Assembly: GCA_017993835.1 (NCBI GenBank)
Contig: JAGOLX010000014.1
Location: 1 to 64,000, forward strand
Source of the DNA: Phycisphaerae bacterium
GTDB taxonomy: Bacteria; Planctomycetota; Phycisphaerae; Sedimentisphaerales; Anaerobacaceae
Length of the DNA stretch: 64,000 nucleotides
Direction of reading: 5' to 3'
Positions 35,131 to 44,570 of this stretch are shown piece by piece. Position 1 is the stretch's first letter, and every line of letters starts with the position of its first letter. Under the pieces are notes generated by a model, which did not search any database, was not told the DNA's origin, and was given only the letters and a program-made list of their open reading frames with translations. A program made the position numbers and the translations under genes.

Positions 35131-38100
35131 TCATGTCTCTCCCTTCGCCATTCTCCGGATTCGAATCGCCACGCGCATCGTGCGATTGACGCCGTCCACT
35201 CGATACGGAAGATCCAGATACACGGTCTTGATCTGCCCCTCGGGCGGCAACGGGCCCGAGCCATCCTGGCAGGACCACACGCGACCACTCCGGGCCCCCG
35301 GTCCCGTCCATACGCACATCAGTCCCGTGCGGGCAGACCGTGCGTCGCCCCGGACTCTCGGGATCACGGCCATCCAGGCCCGACGACGCGGACACAGCGC
35401 CCGTCGGAGGAAGACGCGGATCGGACCCGCGATCAGCGCCGTGGCACTGCCATTCCAGCGACTCCGCAGATACCGCGTATACATCCGCACCTCTCTCCCG
35501 AAGGAGGTTTCCTGCAGGTCGACCAGAACCGGGTTGTCGAGCCGGGTCGGCTCCACCACGGCGATGTTCTCCTCCAATCGCATGTCCAGGGCCAGCCGGC
35601 TCGGACTGGGGACGGACAGCCTGAGGACCGCTGTCAGGACAGCGACGACCAGGAACGCCACCACCGGCCACCAGCACAGCGGAACCACCCAGGGCGTGTT
35701 CAACTGAACGCTGTAGAGGTCGCTCCACTCGGTTACCGCGCGGTCGGCCGGCACGTCCGCCGTTGCCGACTTCTGGGCTCGGTAAACGACCGACGCCACC
35801 AGGGAGTATTGCTCGCTCGCAGGACGCGTGGGCCAGCCGAAAAGACGCAGGCCGGCTCGTCTCGGCATTACGCGGACGGGTTTGCCGGCCGCCGGATTGT
35901 CGATTTTGAACGACAGAATAGCCGCTCCGCCTGCCGCCTGGTCCTGCAAGCTCTCCAACATGCGGGCATCCATCTGGCTGCTGGCGGTCTCGCCAGTTCG
36001 ATGACGCCATAAGAATACGCTCGATTCCGACGGGGCCCACTGGCCTTCCAATTCGGGCACTGCGCGGAATTGCGGGCGGACCCAAAGCTCGGAGGAACCG
36101 TCGAAGGCCAGTTCGGCGCCCTCCAGGGCGATCGGACCGGCTTTGCCCCCTGGGCTGAACGTCAGGCGGCCGAGGACCGGCTCAATCACGCGGATGTCCG
36201 GGCAATCCCATCGCAGCAAGTCAAGGCCCTGCGAAGAGAGCTTGAATTGCACTGCCCCATTGCGGAGTCCCTGTGTCGCGGGCATAACCTTCGGGCCTTT
36301 GACCAGGATCTGTCGGGCCTCGGGCGTCTGCGACAGAATCGAGGAGGTTCCGTCCATCCAGGTTTCGCTCTGCCCCGGCAGTTGGAACTGGAACGCCACC
36401 GCCTGGGGCGGGCTGGCCTCGGCCGACTCCTGGTGCAGCGTCACCTGGTACTCGAAGGGCCATTGGCGGACCCGCGAGGTCAGCCACGCGGGCGGCGCCG
36501 TCGTCGGCTTGATCTCGTGCGGCTGGATCGATGCGACAATCGGCGTCTGGAAGAACACCGTCCGACGGCCGGACTGTGGATCCTGACCGGTCACTTCCAG
36601 GATGTACTCGCCATTGGCGGCGATCTGGATCTCCTTCAGGAACGAGCCCTCGCTCGTCAGTTCGCCTGCATCCGAGAACTCGGTGGCCCAGTCGGCATTC
36701 GAAGATGGACGCCGCAACAGACGAATCGTGGTGCGCCACGACCGCGACTGCCCCGTAGCAGCCCCGTCATTGCTGCGAACCTCCACCCGCAGACGGGCGG
36801 AGAACCGCGTCGACAGAGCAGACACGCCCCCTTCGCCGGCGATCCACCGACGGGAATCAAACACAGGCTCATCGCCCGTGGCGGTGAGCTTGCGAATCGT
36901 GACGGCCAATCGAGGCGACTTCGTCAACAGGTGCGCGGAGACGCGACGAGGCGACGACTGGCTCGCACCCTGCACCGCCGGCGTCTGGGCGCTCAGTTCG
37001 ACGGTGGCCCGGCCCGGCGCATCGGGCGTGTACGTCGCGTGCCCGATCAGCGTACACCGGCGGTCCGGCCCTTCCGCAGGCGTCACGGACGTCCACTCGA
37101 TCGTCTCCGACACGTCCCGCACGTCGCCCGTCTTGGCCGTGACCGTCACGGTGCAGGATTTCTTGAACTCATCGACGGCGGCGTTATGCCGCGGGTCCGC
37201 GGCGGTATAGCCGGTGAACACCGCCTGCAGCGGGATCTCGACCGGCTCCCAGGCGTAGGCCGTCATGTCCATCAGGGCGCCCTCGCCCGCCTTCAGGTCC
37301 TCCAGACTCACCCGCCGGTCCTCCGTGCGGAACTGCCCGCCCACGAGCTTGATCTGCACGGCGCGATCCGCGCCGGCAGGCTGCATCGTGACGTGGACGA
37401 ACACCGGAACGACCTGCCCCCGACTCAGGCCGGGGAGGACCCGCTCGAGATCGGCCTTGCCGGTTGCGGCCGTCACCGGCAGATCCACGAACATCGGCTC
37501 GTTCGAATCCGCCTGTGGCATCTCGAAGCGAACTGCGGAGATGTTCTGGTCCGCCTGCCACTCGGCGTGGAACTGAACCGGTTCCCCACAGAACAGGGCC
37601 TCCGAGATCGACCCCTGTCGCACCGTCTGTCCCGGCTGAGTCATAAACCATTTGAACAGACCCCGTGCCGCGGGATCGACGACGGCGTAGGTCTTCAGAG
37701 TCTCCTGGAGGTTCTCCATAGCCGGACCGAGATCGATCTCGCACTTGTCCGCCGGCGGGATCGGAACCGTGGACTCCACGAAGTACGTCGCGGTGACGGT
37801 CCGTCCTTCGTACCCGCCTGCCTGCGGCGGTTCAAGGACGCGACTGGCGGGACTCGATACCTGGGTCGTGCCGGTCCGCATGTCCACTGTCCGGACCTTC
37901 GTCTGTGGCAAGGCCTGTGGGAACAGGCTCACGGTCGCCTCGCGGAACCGCTCGAAGACCGGGAATGCGGAGATCACCACAGGCTGCTTGTGCAATTCGC
38001 CTACCCACAATGCGTCGCGAGTGTCGGTGAACCTGCTCTCGATCCGCATCGGCGCCGGCGAGTAGACCAGATCGAATCGCGGAAGAACAATGCGGCGGAT

Positions 38101-39846
38101 TCCCGCGTCGGTTCGGACGTCCAGCTCCGCCCATCCGACAAGCCGCTCTTCCTGCTCGATGAGCCGAATGGGACCCGCCAGCAGATTGCCCTGCTCGTCC
38201 TTGCGCATCGGCCAATCGGTCTGAGACAACGGCTCCAGGTGCAACGCACCCGAAAGCGGCTCGACCTTGAACTGGCCTCTGCCTGCGATCCGGAAATCGA
38301 CCTCTTGCCCGCCGTGCAGGTCGATGTTGACCGTGGCCCCCGCGGTCGGCGGCACTTCCGCGAGCGCCTCGCCCGAAGCGGCACTGACCACACTGACGCC
38401 CACGCATTCTGAGTGTACGTACACATCGCCTGTCTGCAACAAGATTGGCACATTCACATCGCCGATCGCGTGACGCAGCTCGCAGTTGAGCCGGTACAAT
38501 CCCGGCTTTCCTATCGTGAAAGGCCCCGTTTCGTACCGCCTCGCCGGCTCGATCCAGAGGCCCCGGCTGGCCGCGACGGAATTCGTGCCATCGGAAGAGT
38601 TCGCCTGGACCCAGATCGACAGGTCCGCCGCACTTGCTGCGGACGCGGCTGTTCGCGAGTCCGGCCCTTTCTTGTGTCGCTCCAGCAGATACGCTCTGGT
38701 CTGCACCTGTTCGTGAAGCCACCAGGGCAACTCGGGCTTGAGCGCCAACTGCATCAGGAAATCGGGGATCCGATAGATCCGGACCGCAGGCCGGGACTTG
38801 CCGTCCCCGGCGCCCAGCGTCCATTTCCCCTGCCAGAAGCGATCGACGAGGTCGCCCGCGTCGGGGCGACGCACAACCGTCGTCTGATACCAGGGGGACG
38901 CGATCACGCTGGACCGGATTCCGGAGGCGGCCTCCATGCTGCTGTCCATCGTCAGCGAGCGAGGTCCCTGGTCCGGTCCGCCCATCGGCTCCACGGTCGC
39001 CGACGCCACCGACTCTCCTACCGTGACGATGGCCCAGTCGTACCGACTGACGAGCAGATCGTCGCGGACCTGCATGCCCAGGTCGAAGACGTCCATGAGA
39101 ATATCGGCGAAACCGAAGTCCGGCGCGAGTCGGTAGGCTTTGCCTCCCGTTGTCGAAGCGACCGATTTCATCAGGTCCTCCGCGGCGATCTCATCGGCCG
39201 ACAGCCGGGATCGCTTGTCGCTGGATCGGAACGAGGCCCCGTCGATCAGAACAGGGTACACCTCGATCCGCACCGCAGCCACGCGCTTCGCCATCTCCAG
39301 GAGCGGACCGCGCCCACGATCCAATTCCCGCGCGCTGTCGCGAGGGGCCCCGTTCGTCAGCACGATCACCTTGCCCGCGCCAGGCCCATACTGCCGACGA
39401 GCGGCCTCGATGCGACCCGCGGCCCAGCTCACGCTCTCGGCAATGTCCGTTCGGTAGGCCCCCAGAAACTCCACGGGACGCACCATGTTGCGGCAGGCCG
39501 ATTCCGTCAGGAAGGTCTGCCCCCACGGCAGCAGAGGACCGGTCTCGTCGCTGGGCAGCGAATAGCGGACCTTGTCGGAGAAATGCCCAACGCCCACGTA
39601 GAGATCGGACCGCAGGAACGGCAACAACTGCAGGAAGATCAACTGCCCGTCGTCCCGCAGCGTCTGGCGTCTGCCGCCCGCGTCCGCCGGCGCGTCGCTG
39701 CTCTCCATGTTCCCGGAGACATCGACCGCAATCACCACGTAACAGGGCTCGCGCCGATCGGGGGCCGTCGCGGTATCCGTGGCCTCAGCACCCTGTGCCG
39801 AGAGCAACGCTCCGATCAACACCACATTCAACAGCATCGTGCACAT
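35131..39846 (-). CDS. Giant secreted or membrane-anchored vWA-domain protein
   Basis: 1571 aa. Signal peptide (LLNVVLIGALLSAQGAEA), then a von Willebrand A domain from about 34 to 225. The MIDAS motif is DVSGN (42-46), with Asn in place of the last Ser, so metal binding may be altered; TNGAP appears later. A long stretch of beta-sandwich modules (about 330-1370) follows. A single membrane segment (PVVAFLVVAVLTAVLRL, about 1394-1410) leaves a 160-residue basic cytosolic tail. It lies one base after the upstream gene stop, indicating coupling. In this position it could be the external sensor or adhesion part of a membrane-spanning system with the tubulin-like GTPase inside. Confidence 0.85.
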   Translation of the reverse strand: MCTMLLNVVLIGALLSAQGAEATDTATAPDRREPCYVVIAVDVSGNMESSDAPADAGGRRQTLRDDGQLIFLQLLPFLRSDLYVGVGHFSDKVRYSLPSDETGPLLPWGQTFLTESACRNMVRPVEFLGAYRTDIAESVSWAAGRIEAARRQYGPGAGKVIVLTNGAPRDSARELDRGRGPLLEMAKRVAAVRIEVYPVLIDGASFRSSDKRSRLSADEIAAEDLMKSVASTTGGKAYRLAPDFGFADILMDVFDLGMQVRDDLLVSRYDWAIVTVGESVASATVEPMGGPDQGPRSLTMDSSMEAASGIRSSVIASPWYQTTVVRRPDAGDLVDRFWQGKWTLGAGDGKSRPAVRIYRIPDFLMQLALKPELPWWLHEQVQTRAYLLERHKKGPDSRTAASAASAADLSIWVQANSSDGTNSVAASRGLWIEPARRYETGPFTIGKPGLYRLNCELRHAIGDVNVPILLQTGDVYVHSECVGVSVVSAASGEALAEVPPTAGATVNIDLHGGQEVDFRIAGRGQFKVEPLSGALHLEPLSQTDWPMRKDEQGNLLAGPIRLIEQEERLVGWAELDVRTDAGIRRIVLPRFDLVYSPAPMRIESRFTDTRDALWVGELHKQPVVISAFPVFERFREATVSLFPQALPQTKVRTVDMRTGTTQVSSPASRVLEPPQAGGYEGRTVTATYFVESTVPIPPADKCEIDLGPAMENLQETLKTYAVVDPAARGLFKWFMTQPGQTVRQGSISEALFCGEPVQFHAEWQADQNISAVRFEMPQADSNEPMFVDLPVTAATGKADLERVLPGLSRGQVVPVFVHVTMQPAGADRAVQIKLVGGQFRTEDRRVSLEDLKAGEGALMDMTAYAWEPVEIPLQAVFTGYTAADPRHNAAVDEFKKSCTVTVTAKTGDVRDVSETIEWTSVTPAEGPDRRCTLIGHATYTPDAPGRATVELSAQTPAVQGASQSSPRRVSAHLLTKSPRLAVTIRKLTATGDEPVFDSRRWIAGEGGVSALSTRFSARLRVEVRSNDGAATGQSRSWRTTIRLLRRPSSNADWATEFSDAGELTSEGSFLKEIQIAANGEYILEVTGQDPQSGRRTVFFQTPIVASIQPHEIKPTTAPPAWLTSRVRQWPFEYQVTLHQESAEASPPQAVAFQFQLPGQSETWMDGTSSILSQTPEARQILVKGPKVMPATQGLRNGAVQFKLSSQGLDLLRWDCPDIRVIEPVLGRLTFSPGGKAGPIALEGAELAFDGSSELWVRPQFRAVPELEGQWAPSESSVFLWRHRTGETASSQMDARMLESLQDQAAGGAAILSFKIDNPAAGKPVRVMPRRAGLRLFGWPTRPASEQYSLVASVVYRAQKSATADVPADRAVTEWSDLYSVQLNTPWVVPLCWWPVVAFLVVAVLTAVLRLSVPSPSRLALDMRLEENIAVVEPTRLDNPVLVDLQETSFGREVRMYTRYLRSRWNGSATALIAGPIRVFLRRALCPRRRAWMAVIPRVRGDARSARTGLMCVWTGPGARSGRVWSCQDGSGPLPPEGQIKTVYLDLPYRVDGVNRTMRVAIRIRRMAKGET

Positions 39847-39847
39847 A

Positions 39848-42238
39848 TCATCCTGCGGGGATTTCCGCCCTCAATCGCGCGACCTTCTGAACAATATCCG
39901 ATTCTCGAATCCGACAGATCTCTTCTTGTGACACGCCGTCCGCCCAAGCCTCCAGACCCGCCAGCACGCGTCTCTGCACGGGGGGGGCATCCTCTTCGTG
40001 ACATGCGGCCAGATAGAATCCGGTCGCGACCCGCCGGAGCTGATCGCGCGTGTCGAGCCCGAGACGCAACAGATCGCTGTACGCGGTCTTCGCCTCCTGC
40101 CACAACGCCGGACGGGCGTCGAGCGCCTGCCGGGCTTCGACCAGGCGCCGGGCCTTCTCGCACGATTCCAGAAACACACGCACCGGATTGCGGGGATCCG
40201 CACGTCCGACCAGACCGGTTCCTGCGTTCGGCCAGTGATCGAGACATCGCTCGGCCAGTTGCCTGACCTGGGCAATGGCGTCGTGGTCGTCTGTCACCAG
40301 AACAGGCGACAGCGTACTCGCCACACACCGCCACAATTCCATGCACCGATTCGCCTGCCCGTCGATCTGCGGAAAAGCGCGTTCCAGCAACTGGGCGGCT
40401 CGAAGCAGGAGATCCTGACTCCCGGCGTTCCGCGAATCGGACAGCCCGAACAGCGGCGCCATCGCCAACCACAGGTCCGGCTTGAGGACCAGCGCCCGGG
40501 TCAGGTCCTCGTCCACCGAGTCCCAGGGAACCTCTCCCGCCCGCACGACGGCCAGGACCTTGTGCCAATGGTGCTGTCCCTGGTGGGCGTCGAGCCGGTC
40601 CCGCAGAGCGGGCCAATTCTCGACACAACACTCGGGATCGCTGCGATGGCATTGCGCGAGGGTCTCGTACACCGACTGGGCAACCGGCGTCGCCCAGTCG
40701 CCCGGCCAGTTCCGCCGAAGGAATCGCAGGGGCTCGCGAATCGCTCGGCGCATCTCGATGCGTCTGAGCCTGCGGACGTGACGATCCAGACGACCGGTCA
40801 GTTCATCGAGGAGTGCCGCCACTTCGTTGCCCGCCTGGGGCTCCAGGCCGGACCGGACCCGGCGGATTCTGCCCGCGAGGTCCTCGTACTGGAGCTGGGC
40901 CTGACAGAGATCGACAATCCCGCCGAACTGCTCCACTGCGGACGTCAATCCGACGCACGCCCTCTGGAGGTGGAGCTGCTCATTCTGGGACTGAAGATAG
41001 TCCACTCGTTCGAGTTGCGCGTCGATGCGGGCAATCAGGCCGGCAAGTCGTCCCCGCCGGTTCAGCGACGACAGGATTCTCCGCTGCGCGTGCAGTCGGG
41101 ACCGCACCAACTCATACCGGCTCAGAGCCAGACGGCTCTCGATGGTCGCCAGTTCCTCCCGCACCGACTGTTCCGCGCGGGCCAACGGACTCTCCAGCCT
41201 CGTCAGGGACGACGGAATGTCATCACTCAGGAGCAGGCTGGCCGCCTCGGCACAGTGGTCATAGGCCGCGTGCGAGGACCGGTCCGGATGGTTGCTGGGA
41301 CCGTCTCCGCATCGGGACTCCCACAGAGTCAACCGAGATGCCGCCGCAGACAGAGAACCCGTCGTCGAATCCGACTCGTTGCCGGCGAATCCCTTCGCAC
41401 GCGAAGCCAGACACGAGGTCAGGGTGTTCAGTCGCCGGAAGGTCGGATCGCGCAGGATCGCAAACCCCCCATCGGGCTGCTCTTCGCAGCACAGATCTTC
41501 CGGCGTCGCGTCGGTCTCTCCCGCGGCGTCCCGTCCGAGCCAGAAAGCCCTCCCCTCTTCGGGAAGGCGACAGAAGAAGTCCGCCAATTCCCCGTCGGCC
41601 GCCCGCGCGAGGGAGCTGGATGCGAGCGACACGTTGATGAGATTCAGGAGGTTGAAACAGGCCGCCGGCAGCCCTTCGACCGGCAGGTCCCCCAAAGCGG
41701 GATTCCCCCCCGGACAGCCGTCCTGAGTCTGTGCGGACAGCTCCGGAATGGCCGCCTGCAACAGGTCCGAGACGCCCTCGAGGCGACCGAGCCGGATGCG
41801 CAGGACACCCCGATTGTTGTAGGCCAGCAGACGGAGGTGGGTCTCCCGGCACGGCGTCTGAAGGAACGCGTCGTAGAGCTGGGCCGCAGTTTCCAGGCGA
41901 TCCATCAGGTCGTTGAGCCACGCGGCCGTCCAGAGGAACCTCGCGGCGACATGGGGACTCGTCCAGCGCCAGCGACACAGACGCTCGACCTGCTCGCAGA
42001 ACGCGCGGATGTCGACAGCAGGCGATGGGGAGGCGTACATCGAGCGCAGGCGGCAGAGCAGCTCGTCGCTCAGGGCCTCGCTGTACGGCGAGTCGAGAGA
42101 CTGTTCGAGCGTTCTGTCCGCGGTCGCGCCCGGCGTCCTCGACGGACTGTGGCAATCCACACGGCCGTCGAACACGAGCCTCGCCAGGGAGGCCGGCGTC
42201 ATCTCCACCTCGCGTCCGTCTATACGAACAGTTAGCAT
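39848..42238 (-). CDS. Helical-repeat (TPR-like) protein of the vWA/tubulin operon
   Basis: 796 aa from the ATG at 42238 (MLTVRIDGREVEMTP); longer in-frame starts lie in non-coding-looking DNA. The first 40 residues form a small beta module, the rest is almost wholly helical with TPR-like pieces (LLAYNNRGVLRIRLGRLEGV, LLRAAQLLERAFPQIDG) and a central coiled-coil (DAQLERVDYLQSQNEQLHLQ). No catalytic motif is seen. As first gene of the operon it may be the cytosolic scaffold. A C8 tract (minus strand) at about 39970 is in frame here. Confidence 0.78.
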   Translation of the reverse strand: MLTVRIDGREVEMTPASLARLVFDGRVDCHSPSRTPGATADRTLEQSLDSPYSEALSDELLCRLRSMYASPSPAVDIRAFCEQVERLCRWRWTSPHVAARFLWTAAWLNDLMDRLETAAQLYDAFLQTPCRETHLRLLAYNNRGVLRIRLGRLEGVSDLLQAAIPELSAQTQDGCPGGNPALGDLPVEGLPAACFNLLNLINVSLASSSLARAADGELADFFCRLPEEGRAFWLGRDAAGETDATPEDLCCEEQPDGGFAILRDPTFRRLNTLTSCLASRAKGFAGNESDSTTGSLSAAASRLTLWESRCGDGPSNHPDRSSHAAYDHCAEAASLLLSDDIPSSLTRLESPLARAEQSVREELATIESRLALSRYELVRSRLHAQRRILSSLNRRGRLAGLIARIDAQLERVDYLQSQNEQLHLQRACVGLTSAVEQFGGIVDLCQAQLQYEDLAGRIRRVRSGLEPQAGNEVAALLDELTGRLDRHVRRLRRIEMRRAIREPLRFLRRNWPGDWATPVAQSVYETLAQCHRSDPECCVENWPALRDRLDAHQGQHHWHKVLAVVRAGEVPWDSVDEDLTRALVLKPDLWLAMAPLFGLSDSRNAGSQDLLLRAAQLLERAFPQIDGQANRCMELWRCVASTLSPVLVTDDHDAIAQVRQLAERCLDHWPNAGTGLVGRADPRNPVRVFLESCEKARRLVEARQALDARPALWQEAKTAYSDLLRLGLDTRDQLRRVATGFYLAACHEEDAPPVQRRVLAGLEAWADGVSQEEICRIRESDIVQKVARLRAEIPAG

Positions 42239-42695
42239 AATTCGCGGTCCACCAGTGCTTCGAGCCCTCATCCGAGGACTACGCCAATGCGCTGACCCCA
42301 TACTGCACGCGATGCCCGCATGATGCCATAGGCGTCCGTGTCGGCGTCTCGTCAACGTCAAGGACCAGACGCAGAACGCAGACCCTCGCGCGCAATCCAT
42401 GTACATCCATCTCCGGGATTATCGACCGTTGAGCCGATGGAGTAAGGCGGCTCCGCCATGGACCGATATGTGTCCCGAGCAAGACGTTGTGAGCCGGTGG
42501 AGCGTCAGGCAAGACCACGGCGCACCGTCCGATAAGGCGATAGGATTCCCTCCCTTCGGAGCGACCCGATCACGCCGCGGCGCCACATTCCATACGCGAT
42601 GCCTACAGCCCCGTCGTGAAACCGCCGAAGAAGTTGACAGCGGCCTTTCCAGAGCGGCGTGATCCGCAGGAACCGAGTGACCGCAATCGGAACAG
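42239..42695. other. Divergent intergenic region
   Basis: 457 bp between the leftward vWA/tubulin operon and the rightward pilus region. It must hold promoters for both directions; a TTGACA at about 42634 has no matching -10 at 17 bases. No gene is supported. Confidence 0.4.
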
Positions 42696-43253
42696 ATGGG
42701 AACAGTCATGAACAGTACGGCGATCTCCAGGTTCTGCACATTCGAGGAAGCGGCCCGGCGACTCGACGCCACACAGGAGCAGGTCGAGGATCTGCTGAGA
42801 AGGAGCGTTCTCCGCGAGTTCCGCGACGGCCCGCACCGGCTGTTGAGAACGGCGGATGTCGCCGCGATTGCCGCAGCCAAAGATCGACGCACTCTCCAGC
42901 GGGGACAGGCATCGCAGTTCGGGCACGCAAGCGGTTCCTTCTCCGTCGGAGAAGAGAGCAGATCCGGATTCGAACGATCAGGCGCATTCCGGCCCCGCCG
43001 CCCGACAGCCGGCGATTCCCATGCGTCACCCCGCTGCGTGGGCCGGTCCGCTCCGTCGCAAGGCGGCATCGCGACGAGAAACCGGATGAGACCCGAGACT
43101 CCATCTTCCGACCCCAGTGCGTCCATTCGGGAATGGTTCTGGACCGGTCTGATCCAGGACCGTCCTGTGGCCATCGCTCTGTTCTCCTCGCTCGTTCTGC
43201 TGGCGCTCTCGGCCCTGGCCGCCGGGGCATACATGCTGGCGGATCTTCTGTAG
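42696..43253 (+). CDS. HTH protein with C-terminal membrane anchor
   Basis: 185 aa. The N terminus (FCTFEEAARRLDATQEQVEDL, then LREFRDGPHRLLRTADVAAI) looks like a MerR/excisionase-type helix-turn-helix; a low-complexity linker follows, and one membrane helix ends the protein (PVAIALFSSLVLLALSALAAGAYML). A membrane-tethered DNA- or protein-binding role is inferred. The first ATG (42696) or the fifth codon ATG (42708) may be the start; neither has a strong SD. It lies before the pilus genes and may be a regulator of them. Confidence 0.65.
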   Translation: MGTVMNSTAISRFCTFEEAARRLDATQEQVEDLLRRSVLREFRDGPHRLLRTADVAAIAAAKDRRTLQRGQASQFGHASGSFSVGEESRSGFERSGAFRPRRPTAGDSHASPRCVGRSAPSQGGIATRNRMRPETPSSDPSASIREWFWTGLIQDRPVAIALFSSLVLLALSALAAGAYMLADLL

Positions 43254-43646
43254 ACCGACGCCCCCGAGCACGCACCACGAATGAACGTCTTCCTCGCGAA
43301 TAGGGAAAAAGTGATTTCCTTGGCACATCCGGACCGCCTGGTTCCGATAACAACACACAGGCTGGACCCAGAGCGGCCATCACAGAATATTGTAGATCCG
43401 AAGATCCAACTTTTGTCCGCTTCATCTTGACATCCGTAGCGCAATCAGGTATACTCAGTTCTGTATTGCTAATTCCCGATGGAATCGGCTTGCAGTGGGA
43501 TAGGGGTCTCAGAGACTTCAGTAACCAGGACAGAAACGTAGTTCTTCCTGGGGGGTAGAGTTGACAGTTCGGGGTGGTTGGTCGGAGAAATTGTCGAAGT
43601 CCTTCGACTTCAAACTTTCAAAATCAGGGTTGTTGGAGGTGATGAA
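43254..43646. other. Leader and promoter region of the PEP-CTERM gene
   Basis: 393 bp holding the promoter at 43427-43455 and a leader of about 185 bases. In the leader, 43593-43612 has two alternative six-base hairpins (GTCGAA/TTCGAC and GAAGTC/GACTTC), which cannot form together. Confidence 0.45.
43427..43455 (+). promoter_or_regulatory. Near-consensus sigma-70 promoter
   Basis: TTGACA (43427-43432), exactly 17 bases, TATACT (43450-43455). It is the best promoter match in the window and drives the PEP-CTERM protein gene. Confidence 0.75.
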
Positions 43647-44336
43647 ATGACGAAGACGAATGTGTGTGTGCTGTTGGCTTGTTTGCTGATGGCGGGTTCG
43701 GCGGTGGCGAGTCCCACCGTCTCCGTGAAACGGATCGATGGGTACTATGCCGGCGACGGCGGGGAATTCACCCTCACGCCGAATGCGGAGCTGGCAGGAC
43801 TCCTGGGGAGCTCCGTGAAGTTCGAGAGCTTCTGCCTGGAGAAAGAGGAGCAGGTCAGCTCCGGCGGCCAGATCTACCGCGTCGTGATCAACGATGAAGC
43901 GCTCCTGGGCGGCGGCAACGACGGGGATCCCGGCGACGAGGGCGGCGATCCGCTTTGCGAAGTGACGGCCTATCTGTACACCGAGTTCCGCGCGGGCACG
44001 CTGACCGGGTATAACTACGCCGTGGGCGCGGGCCGGGAAGCCTCGGCACAGGCCCTGCAGAACGTGATCTGGTATATGGAAGATGAGATCGACACCTGGA
44101 CGTGGGCAGACGGATCGCTCGAAGACATCTTCCGCGATGCCGCTGAGCAGGCCATCAACTCGGGAGAATGGGAAGGCGTGGGATACGCCTGCGTCCTGAA
44201 CCTGTACGATCAGCGCACGGGCGAGTACAAGCAGGACATGCTCGGCTTGTCCAGGGTTCCGGCTCCTGGCGCCATCGTGCTCGGCGCCCTGGGTAGCTGT
44301 GTCGTCGGCTTCCTGCGACGTCGGCACATGCTGTAA
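43647..44336 (+). CDS. Exported PEP-CTERM (VPAPGA) anchor protein
   Basis: 229 aa from the ATG at 43647 with GGAGGTGAT directly upstream, a near-perfect SD. A signal peptide (VCVLLACLLMAGSAVAS) is followed by a secreted domain with acidic Gly-rich loop (GGGNDGDPGDEGGDP) and WYMEDEIDTWTWADGS. The C terminus has VPAPGAIVLGALGSCVVGF and a basic end RRRHML, the planctomycete form of the PEP-CTERM sorting signal handled by an exosortase. No exosortase is in the window. Strong promoter and terminator suggest high, separate expression. Confidence 0.88.
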   Translation: MTKTNVCVLLACLLMAGSAVASPTVSVKRIDGYYAGDGGEFTLTPNAELAGLLGSSVKFESFCLEKEEQVSSGGQIYRVVINDEALLGGGNDGDPGDEGGDPLCEVTAYLYTEFRAGTLTGYNYAVGAGREASAQALQNVIWYMEDEIDTWTWADGSLEDIFRDAAEQAINSGEWEGVGYACVLNLYDQRTGEYKQDMLGLSRVPAPGAIVLGALGSCVVGFLRRRHML

Positions 44337-44362
44337 CACCCCCTTCCATCGAGGTGTTTGCC

Positions 44363-44398
44363 AAAGAGCTGCGAGGACTCTCGCAGCTCTTTCTTTTT
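44363..44398 (+). terminator. Strong Rho-independent terminator
   Basis: A thirteen-base-pair perfect stem (AAAGAGCTGCGAG with CTCGCAGCTCTTT), four-base loop, then CTTTTT. It separates the PEP-CTERM gene from the pilus operon. Confidence 0.92.
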
Positions 44399-44570
44399 GC
44401 GCGCCGCCCAGGCATGGGGCGGCCGTCCCCCCCCCCGCCCAAATTGCCTGTCGTTGTCCGGTTCCATCCAGGTCTGCTAAAGCGAAAGCTCGATACAACC
44501 GATAGGGACAACGAGTAGAGATCTGTTGGATCATGAAGTGCTATCGATAATACGAGGCTCCGGTCATGCC

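Noticed and set aside
36070-38412. Long plus-strand ORF opposite the vWA gene
   Set aside because: Antisense shadow; vWA frame is continuous for 1571 codons with signal peptide and membrane segment.
43561-43590. Second TTGACA in the PEP-CTERM leader
   Set aside because: No -10 box at 16-18 bases; the promoter at 43427 explains expression.
44427-44437. Run of C between the terminator and the pilus operon
   Set aside because: Non-coding, no SD or promoter depends on it; probably plain low complexity.
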